From the NCBI GenBank assembly GCA_041918155.1, contig JAYRWH010000004.1, positions 1 through 64,000 on the forward strand: a stretch of DNA of 64,000 nt, given 5' to 3'. The stretch is from UBA668 sp041918155. Lineage in GTDB: Bacteria; Actinomycetota; Acidimicrobiia; Acidimicrobiales; Ilumatobacteraceae. How positions within the stretch are numbered: the first letter of the stretch is position 1; each line of letters opens with the position of its first letter. Under the pieces are notes generated by a model that saw nothing but the letters and a program-made list of their open reading frames with translations, was not told where the DNA came from and did not search any database. A program made the position numbers and the translations under genes. Shown one piece after another: positions 40,656 through 49,096 of the stretch.

Positions 40656-41381
40656 ATGCGCACCATCCGCTATCAGGAGATCGCCCAGACCCTTCGTGAG
40701 CGACTCACAGAAGAGGGCCCTGGGCACGTCTTGCCGAGTGAGAGCGATCTGTCGGCCGAGTTCTCCGTCAGCCGCGTCACTGTCCGGCGGGCGCTGGAGA
40801 TGCTGCGCGACGAGGGGGTGCTCGCCAGCCGCCAGGGTTTCGGCTGGTACGTCGCCACCGCTCCACTCCAGCAGCGCCTCGGCCGCCTCGACACGATCGA
40901 ACAGCAGCTCGAGGAGGGTGGCATCAAGGCCGAGCGGCAGATCCTCGAGTTCGCCTTCGTCGATGCACCGGCCCATGTGCGTGAGCGCCTCCACGTCGAC
41001 CAGGTGTTGCGCGTGAAGCGGCGCAACCTGGCCGACGGTGCACCGTTCGCCGTGGTCACGGTGTGGTGCCCGGCAGAGTTGGGCCAGCACCTCAGCCGGC
41101 GCGACGTGGAGCGCAAACCGTTCTACGAGTTGCTCGGTGTCGCCCTGCGCGGCGCCACCCAGACGATCGGCGCGGCGGCTGCCACCGAGTCGGTGGCGGA
41201 ACTGCTGGAGATCCCGGTGGGCAGCCCGGTGCTGCGTTGCGAGCGCGTCACCACCACCGAGTCGGGCGCGCCGGTGCTGATGAGCGAGCACATCTTCCCC
41301 GCCCATCGCACGGAGTTCGTCGCCGATTTGCCCCAGGCCGCCCCGTCGATCGTGCCGAGCGGCCTGCGCCTGGTGGAGTAG
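40656..41381 (+). CDS. GntR-family regulator, HutC/UTRA subtype
   Basis: 241 residues. The winged helix is RYQEIAQTLRERLTEEGPGH then LPSESDLSAEFSVSRVTVRRALEMLRDEGVL (part: EFSVSRVTVRRALEML). The UTRA ligand domain spans about 90-235 (FAVVTVWCPAELGQHL; GSPVLRCERVTTTESGAPVL). GGAAGGAG lies before the ATG. Divergent transcription and the palindromes in between suggest control of the aconitase gene and itself; the effector is unknown but could be an organic acid. Confidence 0.92.
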   Translation: MRTIRYQEIAQTLRERLTEEGPGHVLPSESDLSAEFSVSRVTVRRALEMLRDEGVLASRQGFGWYVATAPLQQRLGRLDTIEQQLEEGGIKAERQILEFAFVDAPAHVRERLHVDQVLRVKRRNLADGAPFAVVTVWCPAELGQHLSRRDVERKPFYELLGVALRGATQTIGAAAATESVAELLEIPVGSPVLRCERVTTTESGAPVLMSEHIFPAHRTEFVADLPQAAPSIVPSGLRLVE

Positions 41382-41424
41382 GGGTCGTTGTTGCGCGCAG
41401 GCCGCGCGTGACAGGATCGGCAGC

Positions 41425-42219
41425 GTGATGCCCGGCGGCGAGCTCCCCAAGTTGGCCGAATACGAACGGCCCGCGCCGGCGGCTTCCCGAGGCGCAGCGG
41501 TGATGCCGCCCACATTCGTCCCCTCCGGCGGCTTCGCATCGCTGGCCCGTACATCGGCACCGAATCTGCGCGCCGACCCGCTTGCGCCCCCGCTCGTACG
41601 TCGCTTGGTCGCGTCGGCATTGATCCAGTTGCACACAGCCGTCATCGTGCTGATCGCCGTCCTCAGCGTCGACCGGTACTTCCTGGCGCGAGCCTTGGAT
41701 CGGGGCGAACTCCGCCTCCACGACGCGGATGTCTCGGATCGACTCCTCCGCATTGGATTGGGTGCCTACTCCATGGTCGGAGGGGCGACGGCGCTGGCGA
41801 TCTTGGTGTGGACGTTCGCCACAGTGCGCAGAGCCGCCCGCCGCTATCCAATGGGACGCCACTACCCGAGCATCGCGGTGCTGACCTGGTTCATTCCGAT
41901 CGCATGGATGTGGCTGCCCTGGACACGCCTGCGTCGCGCCAGCCAATGCGAGGGCGGCGGAGGCGCGGAGGGGTTGCAGCTGTGGCAGCTGCTGTGGTTG
42001 GTCGACAACTTGCTCGGGCTCGCCTGGACCGGTGCCTATCTTCGGTACAAGTCGAATGATCTCTTCGGCTACGCACTGGATCTCGTGATCTGGGGCTCGA
42101 TGGCCGCGGCGCACGTGGCGTTGTGCTTCGCCGCCTTGAGGGCGATGCACCACGTCGACGCCGCGACATGTGGTCTCGATCTCCACGACTCCGCCACGCC
42201 TGCGCCCGCGACCGCCTGA
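41425..42219 (+). CDS. DUF4328-like membrane protein
   Basis: 264 residues. A Pro-rich cytoplasmic N-terminus of about 55 residues precedes four or five membrane segments (QLHTAVIVLIAVLSV; GGATALAILVWTFATV; PSIAVLTWFIPIAWMWLPW; LLWLVDNLLGLAWTGAYL; WGSMAAAHVALCFAAL). Spaced Trp/Arg motifs such as IPIAWMWLPWTRLRR fit the DUF4328 family of unknown function. GTG 41425 lies seven bases after CAGGAT, a possible leaderless start. Confidence 0.75.
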   Translation: MMPGGELPKLAEYERPAPAASRGAAVMPPTFVPSGGFASLARTSAPNLRADPLAPPLVRRLVASALIQLHTAVIVLIAVLSVDRYFLARALDRGELRLHDADVSDRLLRIGLGAYSMVGGATALAILVWTFATVRRAARRYPMGRHYPSIAVLTWFIPIAWMWLPWTRLRRASQCEGGGGAEGLQLWQLLWLVDNLLGLAWTGAYLRYKSNDLFGYALDLVIWGSMAAAHVALCFAALRAMHHVDAATCGLDLHDSATPAPATA

Positions 42220-42231
42220 CAGACTCGCGCC

Positions 42232-43056
42232 ATGACCGCCACGACATTCCGCGACCGCGTCCGCATCACCGTCACCGACGGCATCGCCGATGTAAGCATG
42301 GTCCGCGCCGACAAGCGCAATGCGCTCGACGGGGCGATGTTCCAGGCCCTCGCCGAAGCGGGTGAGCACCTCAAGGCCGCGCCCGGCGTGCGCGTGGCAG
42401 TGCTCTCGGGTGAGGGCAAGTCGTTCTGCGCCGGGCTTGACATGGGGGTGATGGCCCAGCTCGCCGGCGGCGGCGACGAGGGCGCGGAGGGCAACCCGGG
42501 TTTGCTCACCGCCAGCGGGATCACCCACCTCGGCCAGCAGGTGTCGTGGGTGTGGCAGGAGGTGCCGGTGCCGGTGATCGCCGCGGTGCACGGCCATGCG
42601 CTCGGCGGCGGCATCCAGATCGCGCTCGGGGCTGACATCCGCTTCGTCCACCCTGACACGAAGATGAGCGTGCGCGAGCTGTACTGGGGCTTGGTGCCTG
42701 ACATGACCGGCACGTTCACGCTCGCCGGCCTGGTGGGCACCGACATCGCCAAGGAACTCGTGTTCACCGCCCGCATCTTCGATGGGCGCGAGGCGTTCCG
42801 CCTCGGACTGGCGACGCACCTCACGGACAACCCGCGCGAGGACGCGTTCGCGCTCGCCGCCGAGATCGCGGCGAACAGCCCCGACGCCGTGCGCGGCGCG
42901 AAGGAGCTGCTCAACCACCTGTTCAACCCCGGCGCAGCCGACCAGTTCGCCAAGGAGCGTCAGGTGATCCGCCGCCTGGTGGGCCGGCCGAACCAGGCCG
43001 AGGCAGTGCTCGCCTCGTTCGAGAACCGCCCGCCCCAGTTCATCGACCCGGTCTGA
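42232..43056 (+). CDS. Crotonase/enoyl-CoA hydratase family protein
   Basis: 274 residues. CoA-binding oxyanion-hole motifs are DKRNALDGAMF and LSGEGKSFCAGLDMG near residue 62, and AAVHGHALGGGIQIALGADIRF near residue 118. The usual Glu of the first catalytic position is replaced by Gly in GGGIQ. In the second position, ELYWGLVPDMTGT has Asp where hydratases use Glu. It may therefore be an isomerase or another crotonase activity. CAGACT lies six bases before the ATG. Eight bases separate it from the methyltransferase gene. Confidence 0.88.
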   Translation: MTATTFRDRVRITVTDGIADVSMVRADKRNALDGAMFQALAEAGEHLKAAPGVRVAVLSGEGKSFCAGLDMGVMAQLAGGGDEGAEGNPGLLTASGITHLGQQVSWVWQEVPVPVIAAVHGHALGGGIQIALGADIRFVHPDTKMSVRELYWGLVPDMTGTFTLAGLVGTDIAKELVFTARIFDGREAFRLGLATHLTDNPREDAFALAAEIAANSPDAVRGAKELLNHLFNPGAADQFAKERQVIRRLVGRPNQAEAVLASFENRPPQFIDPV

Positions 43057-43063
43057 GGCGACG

Positions 43064-44134
43064 ATGGCACTCGACCCCGATGCGCTGAAGCTGTTCTCCT
43101 TCACCGTGTTCTCCAAGCTGGAGGGCGCGGTCACCGCCGGCATGATCCACCTCGGCGACCAGCTCGGCCTCTACGCCACGATGGCGGAAGCGGGTACGCC
43201 GCTGACGACGGCCCAGCTCGCCGAGCGCGCCGGCCTCGACGAGCGGTGGGTGCGCGAGTGGCTGTACAACCAGGCCGCGGCCCGGCTGGTGACGGCGCAC
43301 GACGGTCCTCGATTCTCGCTGAACGAGGAAGCCGTCGCCGTGCTCGCGACACCCGACCACCCCGCGTACGGGATGGGCATGTTCCACCGCCTGCCGGCGA
43401 CGATGAACGCGCTCGAGCATGTGCGCGACAGCTTCCGCACCGGCATCGGCCACGATTACGACAGCCACGGACCGCAGGGCGCAGTCGGCATCGAGCGCAG
43501 CTTCGAGCCGTGGAGCAATGCCAACCTGCTGCCCGTCGTGCTGCCTGCGCTCGACGGTGTGGTGCCGCGGCTGGAGGCCGGTGCCCGCGTCGCCGACATC
43601 GGCTGCGGCGCCGGCAGCCTCGTGCTGTTGATGGCGCAGGCGTTCCCGCGCTCGACCTTCCACGGGTACGACATCTCCCAATACGCGCTCGCCCGCGCTT
43701 CGGCCAAGCTGGAGGAGGCCGGCTTGCACAACGCCGAGTTCGTCGACCCGCGGGTTTCGCCACTGCCCGACGACGCCTCGCTCGACTTCGTGTCCACGTT
43801 CGACTGCATTCACGACATGACCCGGCCGACGGAGATGATGAAGACCATCCGCCGGGCGATCAGGCCCGATGGCGTGTGGCTGCTCGTGGACATCAAGGCT
43901 CGCGACACGTTCGAGGAGAACCTCGCCAAGAACCCGATGGCCTCGATGATGTACGGCATCAGCGTGCTCACGTGCATGTCGTCAGCCCTCAGCGAGCCCG
44001 GCGGCGAAGGCCTCGGCACGCTGGGCCTGTCGGAGAACATCGCACGGGCGATGACCGAGGCCGCCGGCTTCACCCGCTTCCGCAAGCTGAAGATCGACCA
44101 CGCCGTCAACGCGTTCTACGAGGTCCGCCCGTAG
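43064..44134 (+). CDS. Class I SAM-dependent methyltransferase with N-terminal HTH
   Basis: 356 residues. Residues 1-100 form a winged-helix dimerisation domain (LTTAQLAERAGLDERWVREWL), as in O-methyltransferases. The SAM-binding core has VADIGCGAGSLVLLMAQAFP (motif I) near residue 180, FHGYDIS (motif II) and LDFVSTFDCIHDMTRP (motif IV). It resembles the mycobacterial Rv2258c group. Substrate unknown. Follows the crotonase closely and is convergent with the TetR-SnoaL gene. Confidence 0.9.
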   Translation: MALDPDALKLFSFTVFSKLEGAVTAGMIHLGDQLGLYATMAEAGTPLTTAQLAERAGLDERWVREWLYNQAAARLVTAHDGPRFSLNEEAVAVLATPDHPAYGMGMFHRLPATMNALEHVRDSFRTGIGHDYDSHGPQGAVGIERSFEPWSNANLLPVVLPALDGVVPRLEAGARVADIGCGAGSLVLLMAQAFPRSTFHGYDISQYALARASAKLEEAGLHNAEFVDPRVSPLPDDASLDFVSTFDCIHDMTRPTEMMKTIRRAIRPDGVWLLVDIKARDTFEENLAKNPMASMMYGISVLTCMSSALSEPGGEGLGTLGLSENIARAMTEAAGFTRFRKLKIDHAVNAFYEVRP

Positions 44135-44147
44135 GCCGCCCGGCGTT

Positions 44148-45185
44148 TCAGGAGCGGTGGATGATCTCGCGGGTGCGCTCGGCGAACAGCCACTGGCCGT
44201 CGACGCGTCGGTAGCGATCGTGATAGACCGCGAACAGCGACACCTGCTCGCCCCTCTTGGGCTGGTTCGTCTCCTGGATCGTCACCCGCCCGGTGCCGGT
44301 GCCCTCCGTCTCGTCCACCTCGAACACGGCGTTGGGTGCCAACTGCACCACCCAACTCAGCGCGGCGAAGATCTTCTCGAACGCCTTCTGCACCTCGGCG
44401 CGGCCGCTGACCTGCGTGCCCGCTCCGGCGTCGAACACGGCGTCAGCGCTGACGAGCGCGGCCACATCCGCCGCGTCCTTGCGCACGCTCGCATCGCACC
44501 AGCGTGACACCAGCCGGCGAAGCGCGGTCTCGGTGGCAGGTGAGGGGGCGCCGGCGACACGGGCACGCGGTGCATCGCTCCCGCACAGGTCTTCGGGTTC
44601 GAGCCCAACCTCCCACGCGGCGAGGGTGCGCACGTGTTCGATGAATTGGTCGCGGCTCATCATCCCGCTGTGGGCGGCGAACTGCACGGCCAGGCCGTCG
44701 ACCACGGAAGTGAGCCGTGTCGCCGCGGCCGCGGGATCGGCGCACACGAACTCGCCGGCGTCGACGCCGTTGCGGATCACTCGCTCGACCAACGCGGCGG
44801 ACTGCTCGTCGAGTTCCTGGCTGATCTTGCGCATCATCGGGTTACGGAGTGCTTCACCCCAGCCGTCGATCCACAGCATCCACTCGACGTCGTCGCTGCC
44901 CTCGGGCACATAGTTCTGGATCACCCGGTCGAGCTGGGCCACCGACGAGGGAGCAGCCTCCACTTCGGCCTCCATCTCCGCCACGTCCTTGCGGGCGTAG
45001 TGGGCGAAGGCCTCCGCGAGCAACTGCTCCTTGGAGTCGAAGTGGTAGTGGATGAGGCTGCTCGACACGCCGAGACGCTTGGCCACGTCAGCGATGCGGG
45101 TCGCCGCGAAGCCGCGCTCGATCACCACCTCACAGGTGGTCTCGAGGATCTCCGCGCGGCGCTCTTCGACAGTGGGTTTCTTCAC
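44148..45185 (-). CDS. TetR regulator fused to a SnoaL-like (NTF2-fold) domain
   Basis: 345 residues. Residues 1-200 are a TetR repressor: RRAEILETTCEVVIERGFAA, then TRIADVAKRLGVSSSLIHYHFDSKEQLLAEAF, then a helical ligand domain. Residues 215-345 form an NTF2/SnoaL-like domain (LRRLVSRWCDASVRKDAADV, VSGRAEVQKAFEKIFAAL, FAVYHDRYRRVDGQWLFAER). TetR proteins are normally about 200 residues, so the second domain is an addition and may bind a small ligand. There is no internal stop or frameshift. Start GTG 45185 lies eight bases after TATCGT. Confidence 0.9.
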   Translation of the reverse strand: MKKPTVEERRAEILETTCEVVIERGFAATRIADVAKRLGVSSSLIHYHFDSKEQLLAEAFAHYARKDVAEMEAEVEAAPSSVAQLDRVIQNYVPEGSDDVEWMLWIDGWGEALRNPMMRKISQELDEQSAALVERVIRNGVDAGEFVCADPAAAATRLTSVVDGLAVQFAAHSGMMSRDQFIEHVRTLAAWEVGLEPEDLCGSDAPRARVAGAPSPATETALRRLVSRWCDASVRKDAADVAALVSADAVFDAGAGTQVSGRAEVQKAFEKIFAALSWVVQLAPNAVFEVDETEGTGTGRVTIQETNQPKRGEQVSLFAVYHDRYRRVDGQWLFAERTREIIHRS

Positions 45186-45213
45186 TTCGGCGCACGATAC
45201 CGGTGTGGTGGCG

Positions 45214-46776
45214 TCACGACTCGACGCGGAACGCGCCGCGCATCATCGGATGGATGCGACAGAAGTAGGTGTACGTGCCGGTGGGCAGGTCGGTGGGGAT
45301 CGTCCAGGTCGTGCGCCCGGCGGTGGGAGCGCCACCGTTGCCGAGTTCGCCGGAGTCGAAGATCACCGGTCCGTCGGCCAGCGGGTAGGCAATCCCGGTG
45401 CTCTTGTTGCATGGTGCCTTGCACGCCGTGATCGTGTGCCACTGCCCATTGCCGATGTCCGCGTCGAGGTTCTCGTAGGTGATCGTCTCGCCGGGGTGCA
45501 CGGTGGGCACCGATTCGGCGAAGTTCATGTCGCCCTCGGTGTAGAGCCAGTCCTGGATCGGGATGGTGGCGCTCGCCGGCGCGGAGGGTAGCGCGGTGAG
45601 GTCGAGGTAGGCGCTGTCGGCCTCGCCGCCGTGGTGGTCGTTCTCCGGCAGGTGGCCGTGGGTGAGCATGCCCGGGGTGTCGACATCGGTGACGAGTGGG
45701 TCGTCGGCGGTGCCGCCAGGTTCGCCCATCCACACCACCATGATCCCCATCGACTCGTACCACGAGGCCAGGCCGGAGTCGTAGGTCGCGCTGATCGAGA
45801 GCACGTCGCCGGCCTTCACGCCCACGTGCCAGTCGGGTGTGGTGGCGGTCATTGAGACGTCCCACGACACCGCGCCCGCTGGTTCGTAGTACTTGGCGTC
45901 AGACGTGAACAGGTGCGCGCGCACCCCATTGCGCGTGAGGTACAAGTCGCCGTGCAGCCCGCCGGGGTGGAGGTGAGCGGCGGTCGCGATCAGCGTCCCA
46001 TCGCGGTCGACGGACCACTCGTTCTTCGGCGGCGCGTCGCCGTAGGGATGGTCGGCCTGGTCGGGGTAGGTGTAGGTGACCCCGTCGCCAGCGCCGCGCA
46101 GCACGTCGAACACCGGGTACCCGCTGCCGTTCTGCACATCCATCCACACCGGGCGGGCGGCGAGCATGCCGTCGGCCTCCGGGGCCGTCTCGGGGATCAG
46201 ATCGATGTCGTAGGTGATCCACACCTGCGTGCGGTCTGGTGTGAGGTTGTGCAGCATGTAGTTGAGGACCCAGTGATCACCCGCGTCGTAGCGGTATCCA
46301 TACGGGGCGGGCAGGGCGAGGCTCGTCTTCTCCTCGCCGGCGGCGAAGAAGCGCTCGGGCAGGCCGGAGGTGGAGTCGCGATGGGCGACGTTCAGCCACA
46401 CCCCGTGGTGCAGGTGGACGACGTCGACGCGCGGCACGGTGCCGTTGTCGAAGACCAGATTGGGGCGAAAGCCCACGATCCACCCGCTGACGACGGGCTG
46501 GGGGATGTTGCGCAGGTTGTCGATGTTGTTCTGCCCGGGCTGGATCTCGAACGGGCCGGCCTCGAAATGCAAGGTCACCACGCCGGCGCGGGTGGGCAGA
46601 TCGGCCACCGTGGTGGTCGTGGAGAGATCGACGGTCGTCTGGGGGATGAGGGTGGCGCCCGCGCCCGTCCCGGCGACGGTGTCGGTGGCCTTCCCGGCGG
46701 AGTCGGCACCAGAGCACGCGGCAACCAGGCCAGCGGCGGCGAGCAGCGCGAACGCCGCAGCGACGGGGCGGCTCAC
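45214..46776 (-). CDS. Lipoprotein with copper-monooxygenase-like and cupredoxin domains
   Basis: 520 residues. Signal peptide with lipobox GLVAAC, then a Thr-rich linker. The middle (about 75-370) resembles PHM/DBH-type copper monooxygenase repeats, with His clusters VVHLHHGVWLN and ATAAHLHPGGLHGDLYL. The C-terminal 110 residues form a cupredoxin-like domain: HTITACKAPC supplies a His, and YTYFCRIHPMMRGAFRV supplies Cys, His and Met of a type 1 copper site. GTG 46776 overlaps the upstream stop (GTGA). Probable extracytoplasmic copper redox protein; substrate unknown. Confidence 0.8.
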   Translation of the reverse strand: MSRPVAAAFALLAAAGLVAACSGADSAGKATDTVAGTGAGATLIPQTTVDLSTTTTVADLPTRAGVVTLHFEAGPFEIQPGQNNIDNLRNIPQPVVSGWIVGFRPNLVFDNGTVPRVDVVHLHHGVWLNVAHRDSTSGLPERFFAAGEEKTSLALPAPYGYRYDAGDHWVLNYMLHNLTPDRTQVWITYDIDLIPETAPEADGMLAARPVWMDVQNGSGYPVFDVLRGAGDGVTYTYPDQADHPYGDAPPKNEWSVDRDGTLIATAAHLHPGGLHGDLYLTRNGVRAHLFTSDAKYYEPAGAVSWDVSMTATTPDWHVGVKAGDVLSISATYDSGLASWYESMGIMVVWMGEPGGTADDPLVTDVDTPGMLTHGHLPENDHHGGEADSAYLDLTALPSAPASATIPIQDWLYTEGDMNFAESVPTVHPGETITYENLDADIGNGQWHTITACKAPCNKSTGIAYPLADGPVIFDSGELGNGGAPTAGRTTWTIPTDLPTGTYTYFCRIHPMMRGAFRVES

Positions 46777-47888
46777 GAGGACAACCTGTGATGGCCGTCG
46801 AGGATGCCACCGAGGCCGCTCGGGTGCGGACCGATGCACATCTGTTCGAGGATCCCCATACCGTGCTGGACCGTACCGTCTGCAGCGGTGAACGTGGCGT
46901 CACACAGCGCCTGTATGTGCAGATTCTCGCGGCTCAGCGGATCGGCCAAGGGCAGATCCAGCACTTCGCCATCGGTCACGGCCTCGCCGAGCCACACCCC
47001 ATGCGCGTATTTCGGGTGCGCGTAGCCCAGGCCGCGCATGTGGAACTCGTGGCGCGGGCGCAGGCTCACCGTGTGGACGCGCCCGTCATGTTCCACCAGG
47101 TCGTACTCGAACGAGTCGGCCCAGCGCGTGCCCGGGCGCCACGTCACCCGCCAGTCGACGGTGCGCACCAAACTGCCCTCGCCGCCGACCGGAGCGATGG
47201 CGCCGGTCTCGTGCCAGCGGCGGCCGTCGCCGTACTCGTTGACATCGAAGTGGGTGCAGAACGTGGCGAAGTTCACCGGCGCCCACAGCCAGAAGAACTG
47301 GGGAAACCCCACAGGTGCCCCACTGGAGGCGGGCTCGCCGACGGGGCGGATACCCCATGAACGGTCGCGGCTGCCCCACACGTTCTCCGGCTGCACGTCG
47401 TGGCGGGTGCCGTCCACCTCCACCCAACCGGTCCACGCGCCGAACTGGGTGAGCCGGGTGTAGTCGAACCAGGTACGGACGCCGATGCGCTGGAAGAAGT
47501 GCGGCTCCTCCAGCGCCTGAGCGCGACCCTCGAACAGCAGATCGGCGCGCAGCCCCTGCTCGGGCGCGTCGACTCGCACCCGAAGCGTCTGCAGCGGTTG
47601 CACGACCTCGACCACGATCGGCCCCAAGGTGGTGGCGTCGCGTCGGTCGTGGGGCGCCCGCTGGGTACGGAACACGCTGTGCTGGCGGCCGTCGACCAGG
47701 ACGCTGAAGGAGGCGTCGGCGACGTGGCGGTTGGGGTACAGCCCCATCGCCGCGGCGAAGTACAGCCTGCCGTCGCGTGAGTACCCGTTGAAGAAGTAGC
47801 GGTCGTACTGGTTGAGGTCGCCGCTGGCGCTGTGGGCGACGGGCACCGAAGCCTGGTGGATCGGGTAGTCGTCGTAGCTGGTGAGCAC
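46773..47888 (-). CDS. CrtC/AttH-like lipocalin-fold protein
   Basis: 371 residues, no signal peptide. The sequence is rich in Trp, His and beta strands: RYFFNGYSRDGRLYFAAAMG, WTGWVEVDGTRHDVQP, WGSRDRSWGIRPVG and FFWLWAPVNFATFCTHF. These recall the double-barrel fold of hydroxyneurosporene synthase (CrtC) and AttH. The family covers hydratases and isoprenoid-binding proteins, so the activity is open. GTG 47888 lies six bases after TAGCGT. Its stop overlaps the copper lipoprotein start, so the two are likely produced together. Confidence 0.72.
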   Translation of the reverse strand: MLTSYDDYPIHQASVPVAHSASGDLNQYDRYFFNGYSRDGRLYFAAAMGLYPNRHVADASFSVLVDGRQHSVFRTQRAPHDRRDATTLGPIVVEVVQPLQTLRVRVDAPEQGLRADLLFEGRAQALEEPHFFQRIGVRTWFDYTRLTQFGAWTGWVEVDGTRHDVQPENVWGSRDRSWGIRPVGEPASSGAPVGFPQFFWLWAPVNFATFCTHFDVNEYGDGRRWHETGAIAPVGGEGSLVRTVDWRVTWRPGTRWADSFEYDLVEHDGRVHTVSLRPRHEFHMRGLGYAHPKYAHGVWLGEAVTDGEVLDLPLADPLSRENLHIQALCDATFTAADGTVQHGMGILEQMCIGPHPSGLGGILDGHHRLSS

Positions 47889-47894
47889 GGCCGA

Positions 47895-47900
47895 ACGCTA
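47895..47900 (-). promoter_or_regulatory. -10 box of a leaderless promoter
   Basis: TAGCGT on the minus strand, ending six bases before the GTG at 47888. It is divergent from the ctaA box at 47968. Confidence 0.5.
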
Positions 47901-47967
47901 GGGCATCTCGCAGCGGTGATCGTCACCGTGTGGCACGACCGTGTGGCGCCGCCGGCCCCGTGCCCCC

Positions 47968-47973
47968 TAGCCT
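47968..47973 (+). promoter_or_regulatory. -10 box of a leaderless promoter for ctaA
   Basis: TAGCCT ends seven bases before the ATG at 47981. Confidence 0.45.
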
Positions 47974-47980
47974 CACCTGC

Positions 47981-48955
47981 ATGTCGCGACTGAAGGCGTA
48001 TGCGCGCCGGGTGCGAGCCGAGGGGTTCACCCCGACCGAGTTCCTGTCCATCTGCATCGGGGCACTCGTGTTGCTCGCGATTGTCGTCGTCTCCGGCGGG
48101 GTAGTGCGGCTCACCGGCTCGGGCCTCGGCTGCACCGACTGGCCGAACTGCAACTCCGACAACTTCGTGAGCGTGTCCACCGCGCACTCGGCCGTCGAGC
48201 AGATCAACCGCTTCTTCACGTTCGTCATCTGTATCGGTGTCGCACTCGCGGCGATCGCCGCCTGGTACCGGCGGCCGCGCCGCCGCGACCTGCTCGGACT
48301 GTCGCTGGTGATGCTCGTCGGCGTGCCCGCGCAGGGCATCGTAGGTGCGATCGTCGTCTGGACCGATGTCAACCCGTTCGCAGTGCAGTGGCACATGATC
48401 CTGTCGCTCGTGCTCATCTGGGCCGCGGTCGTGATGATCGTGCGCTCGCGCCAACCCGATCGTGGTGAGCGGGTGGCTTCGGTCGTGCCCCGCGTGCGCC
48501 ACCGGGTGCAGCTGTTGTGTGTGTGGAGCGGGATCGCCCTGGTGGCCGGATCGTTCGTCACCGGCACCGGCCCCCACGCCGGCGACGACAAGGCCAAGCG
48601 GTTCTTCGGTACGGCGACGGACATCGACGGCACGGCGCTCGTGTGGGTGACGCGCTTGCACGCGGCGATCGTGTGGATCACCGTGGCGATCGCCCTGTCG
48701 CTGCTGTGGAAGCTGCGCAAGCTGGCCCACGACCGTGAGGTGCTCGACGCCCCGCTCACGGCGTGGCTGATCACTGCTCTGGTGCAGGGCGGTATCGGCT
48801 ATGTGCAGTACGCCGCCGGCCTGCCCGTGGGGCTTGTGGCCGTGCATCTCGCCGGGGCGGCCTCGCTCACGGCGTGCACGGCGTGGATGTGGTGCAGCAC
48901 CACCAAGGTCGTGGTGCCCGCCGAGGACATGATCGACGCCGTCCTCGGGGCCTGA
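47981..48955 (+). CDS. ctaA: Heme A synthase (CtaA/COX15 family)
   Basis: 324 residues with about eight membrane segments. Oxidises heme O to heme A for aa3-type cytochrome oxidase. The family motif VVRLTGSGLGCTDWPNC near residue 40 carries the Cys pair. Heme-ligand His occur in HSAVEQINRFF, VQWHMILSLVL and VTRLHAAIVW, with VAVHLAGAASL in the last helices. The start is the ATG seven bases after TAGCCT. Presence implies an aa3-type terminal oxidase and aerobic respiration. A GGCGCC-TTAC-GGCGCC hairpin follows the stop. Confidence 0.93.
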   Translation: MSRLKAYARRVRAEGFTPTEFLSICIGALVLLAIVVVSGGVVRLTGSGLGCTDWPNCNSDNFVSVSTAHSAVEQINRFFTFVICIGVALAAIAAWYRRPRRRDLLGLSLVMLVGVPAQGIVGAIVVWTDVNPFAVQWHMILSLVLIWAAVVMIVRSRQPDRGERVASVVPRVRHRVQLLCVWSGIALVAGSFVTGTGPHAGDDKAKRFFGTATDIDGTALVWVTRLHAAIVWITVAIALSLLWKLRKLAHDREVLDAPLTAWLITALVQGGIGYVQYAAGLPVGLVAVHLAGAASLTACTAWMWCSTTKVVVPAEDMIDAVLGA

Positions 48956-48956
48956 C

Positions 48957-48972
48957 GGCGCCTTACGGCGCC
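48957..48972. terminator. Hairpin GGCGCC-TTAC-GGCGCC after ctaA
   Basis: A perfect six-pair stem with a four-base loop, immediately after the ctaA stop, without a T-tract. A weak terminator at best. Confidence 0.4.
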
Positions 48973-48980
48973 GAACAGGG

Positions 48981-49014
48981 CGCGGAATCGGCACGCGGAA
49001 TCGGCGATTAGGGT
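48981..49014 (+). promoter_or_regulatory. Tandem 12-mer repeat and -10 box upstream of the small acidic protein
   Basis: CGCGGAATCGGC occurs at 48981-48992 and 48994-49005. TAGGGT (49009-49014) follows at once. The repeats cover the -35 region, so they may bind an activator or replace the -35 element. A leader of about 75 bases follows, with a short ATGCGC/GCGCAT stem. Confidence 0.45.
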
Positions 49015-49096
49015 GTACTCCCGATGCGCCTCGGGGGGCGCGCAGCGCATGATCGCCGTTGTCGCCCCGGCGATCCGCACCCCAAGGAGTACCACG

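Noticed and set aside
38277..41753. A 1158-codon frame extending aconitase over the GntR gene
   Set aside because: The added 398 codons lie opposite the GntR gene and the promoter region, and aconitase homology starts at the ATG at 40559.
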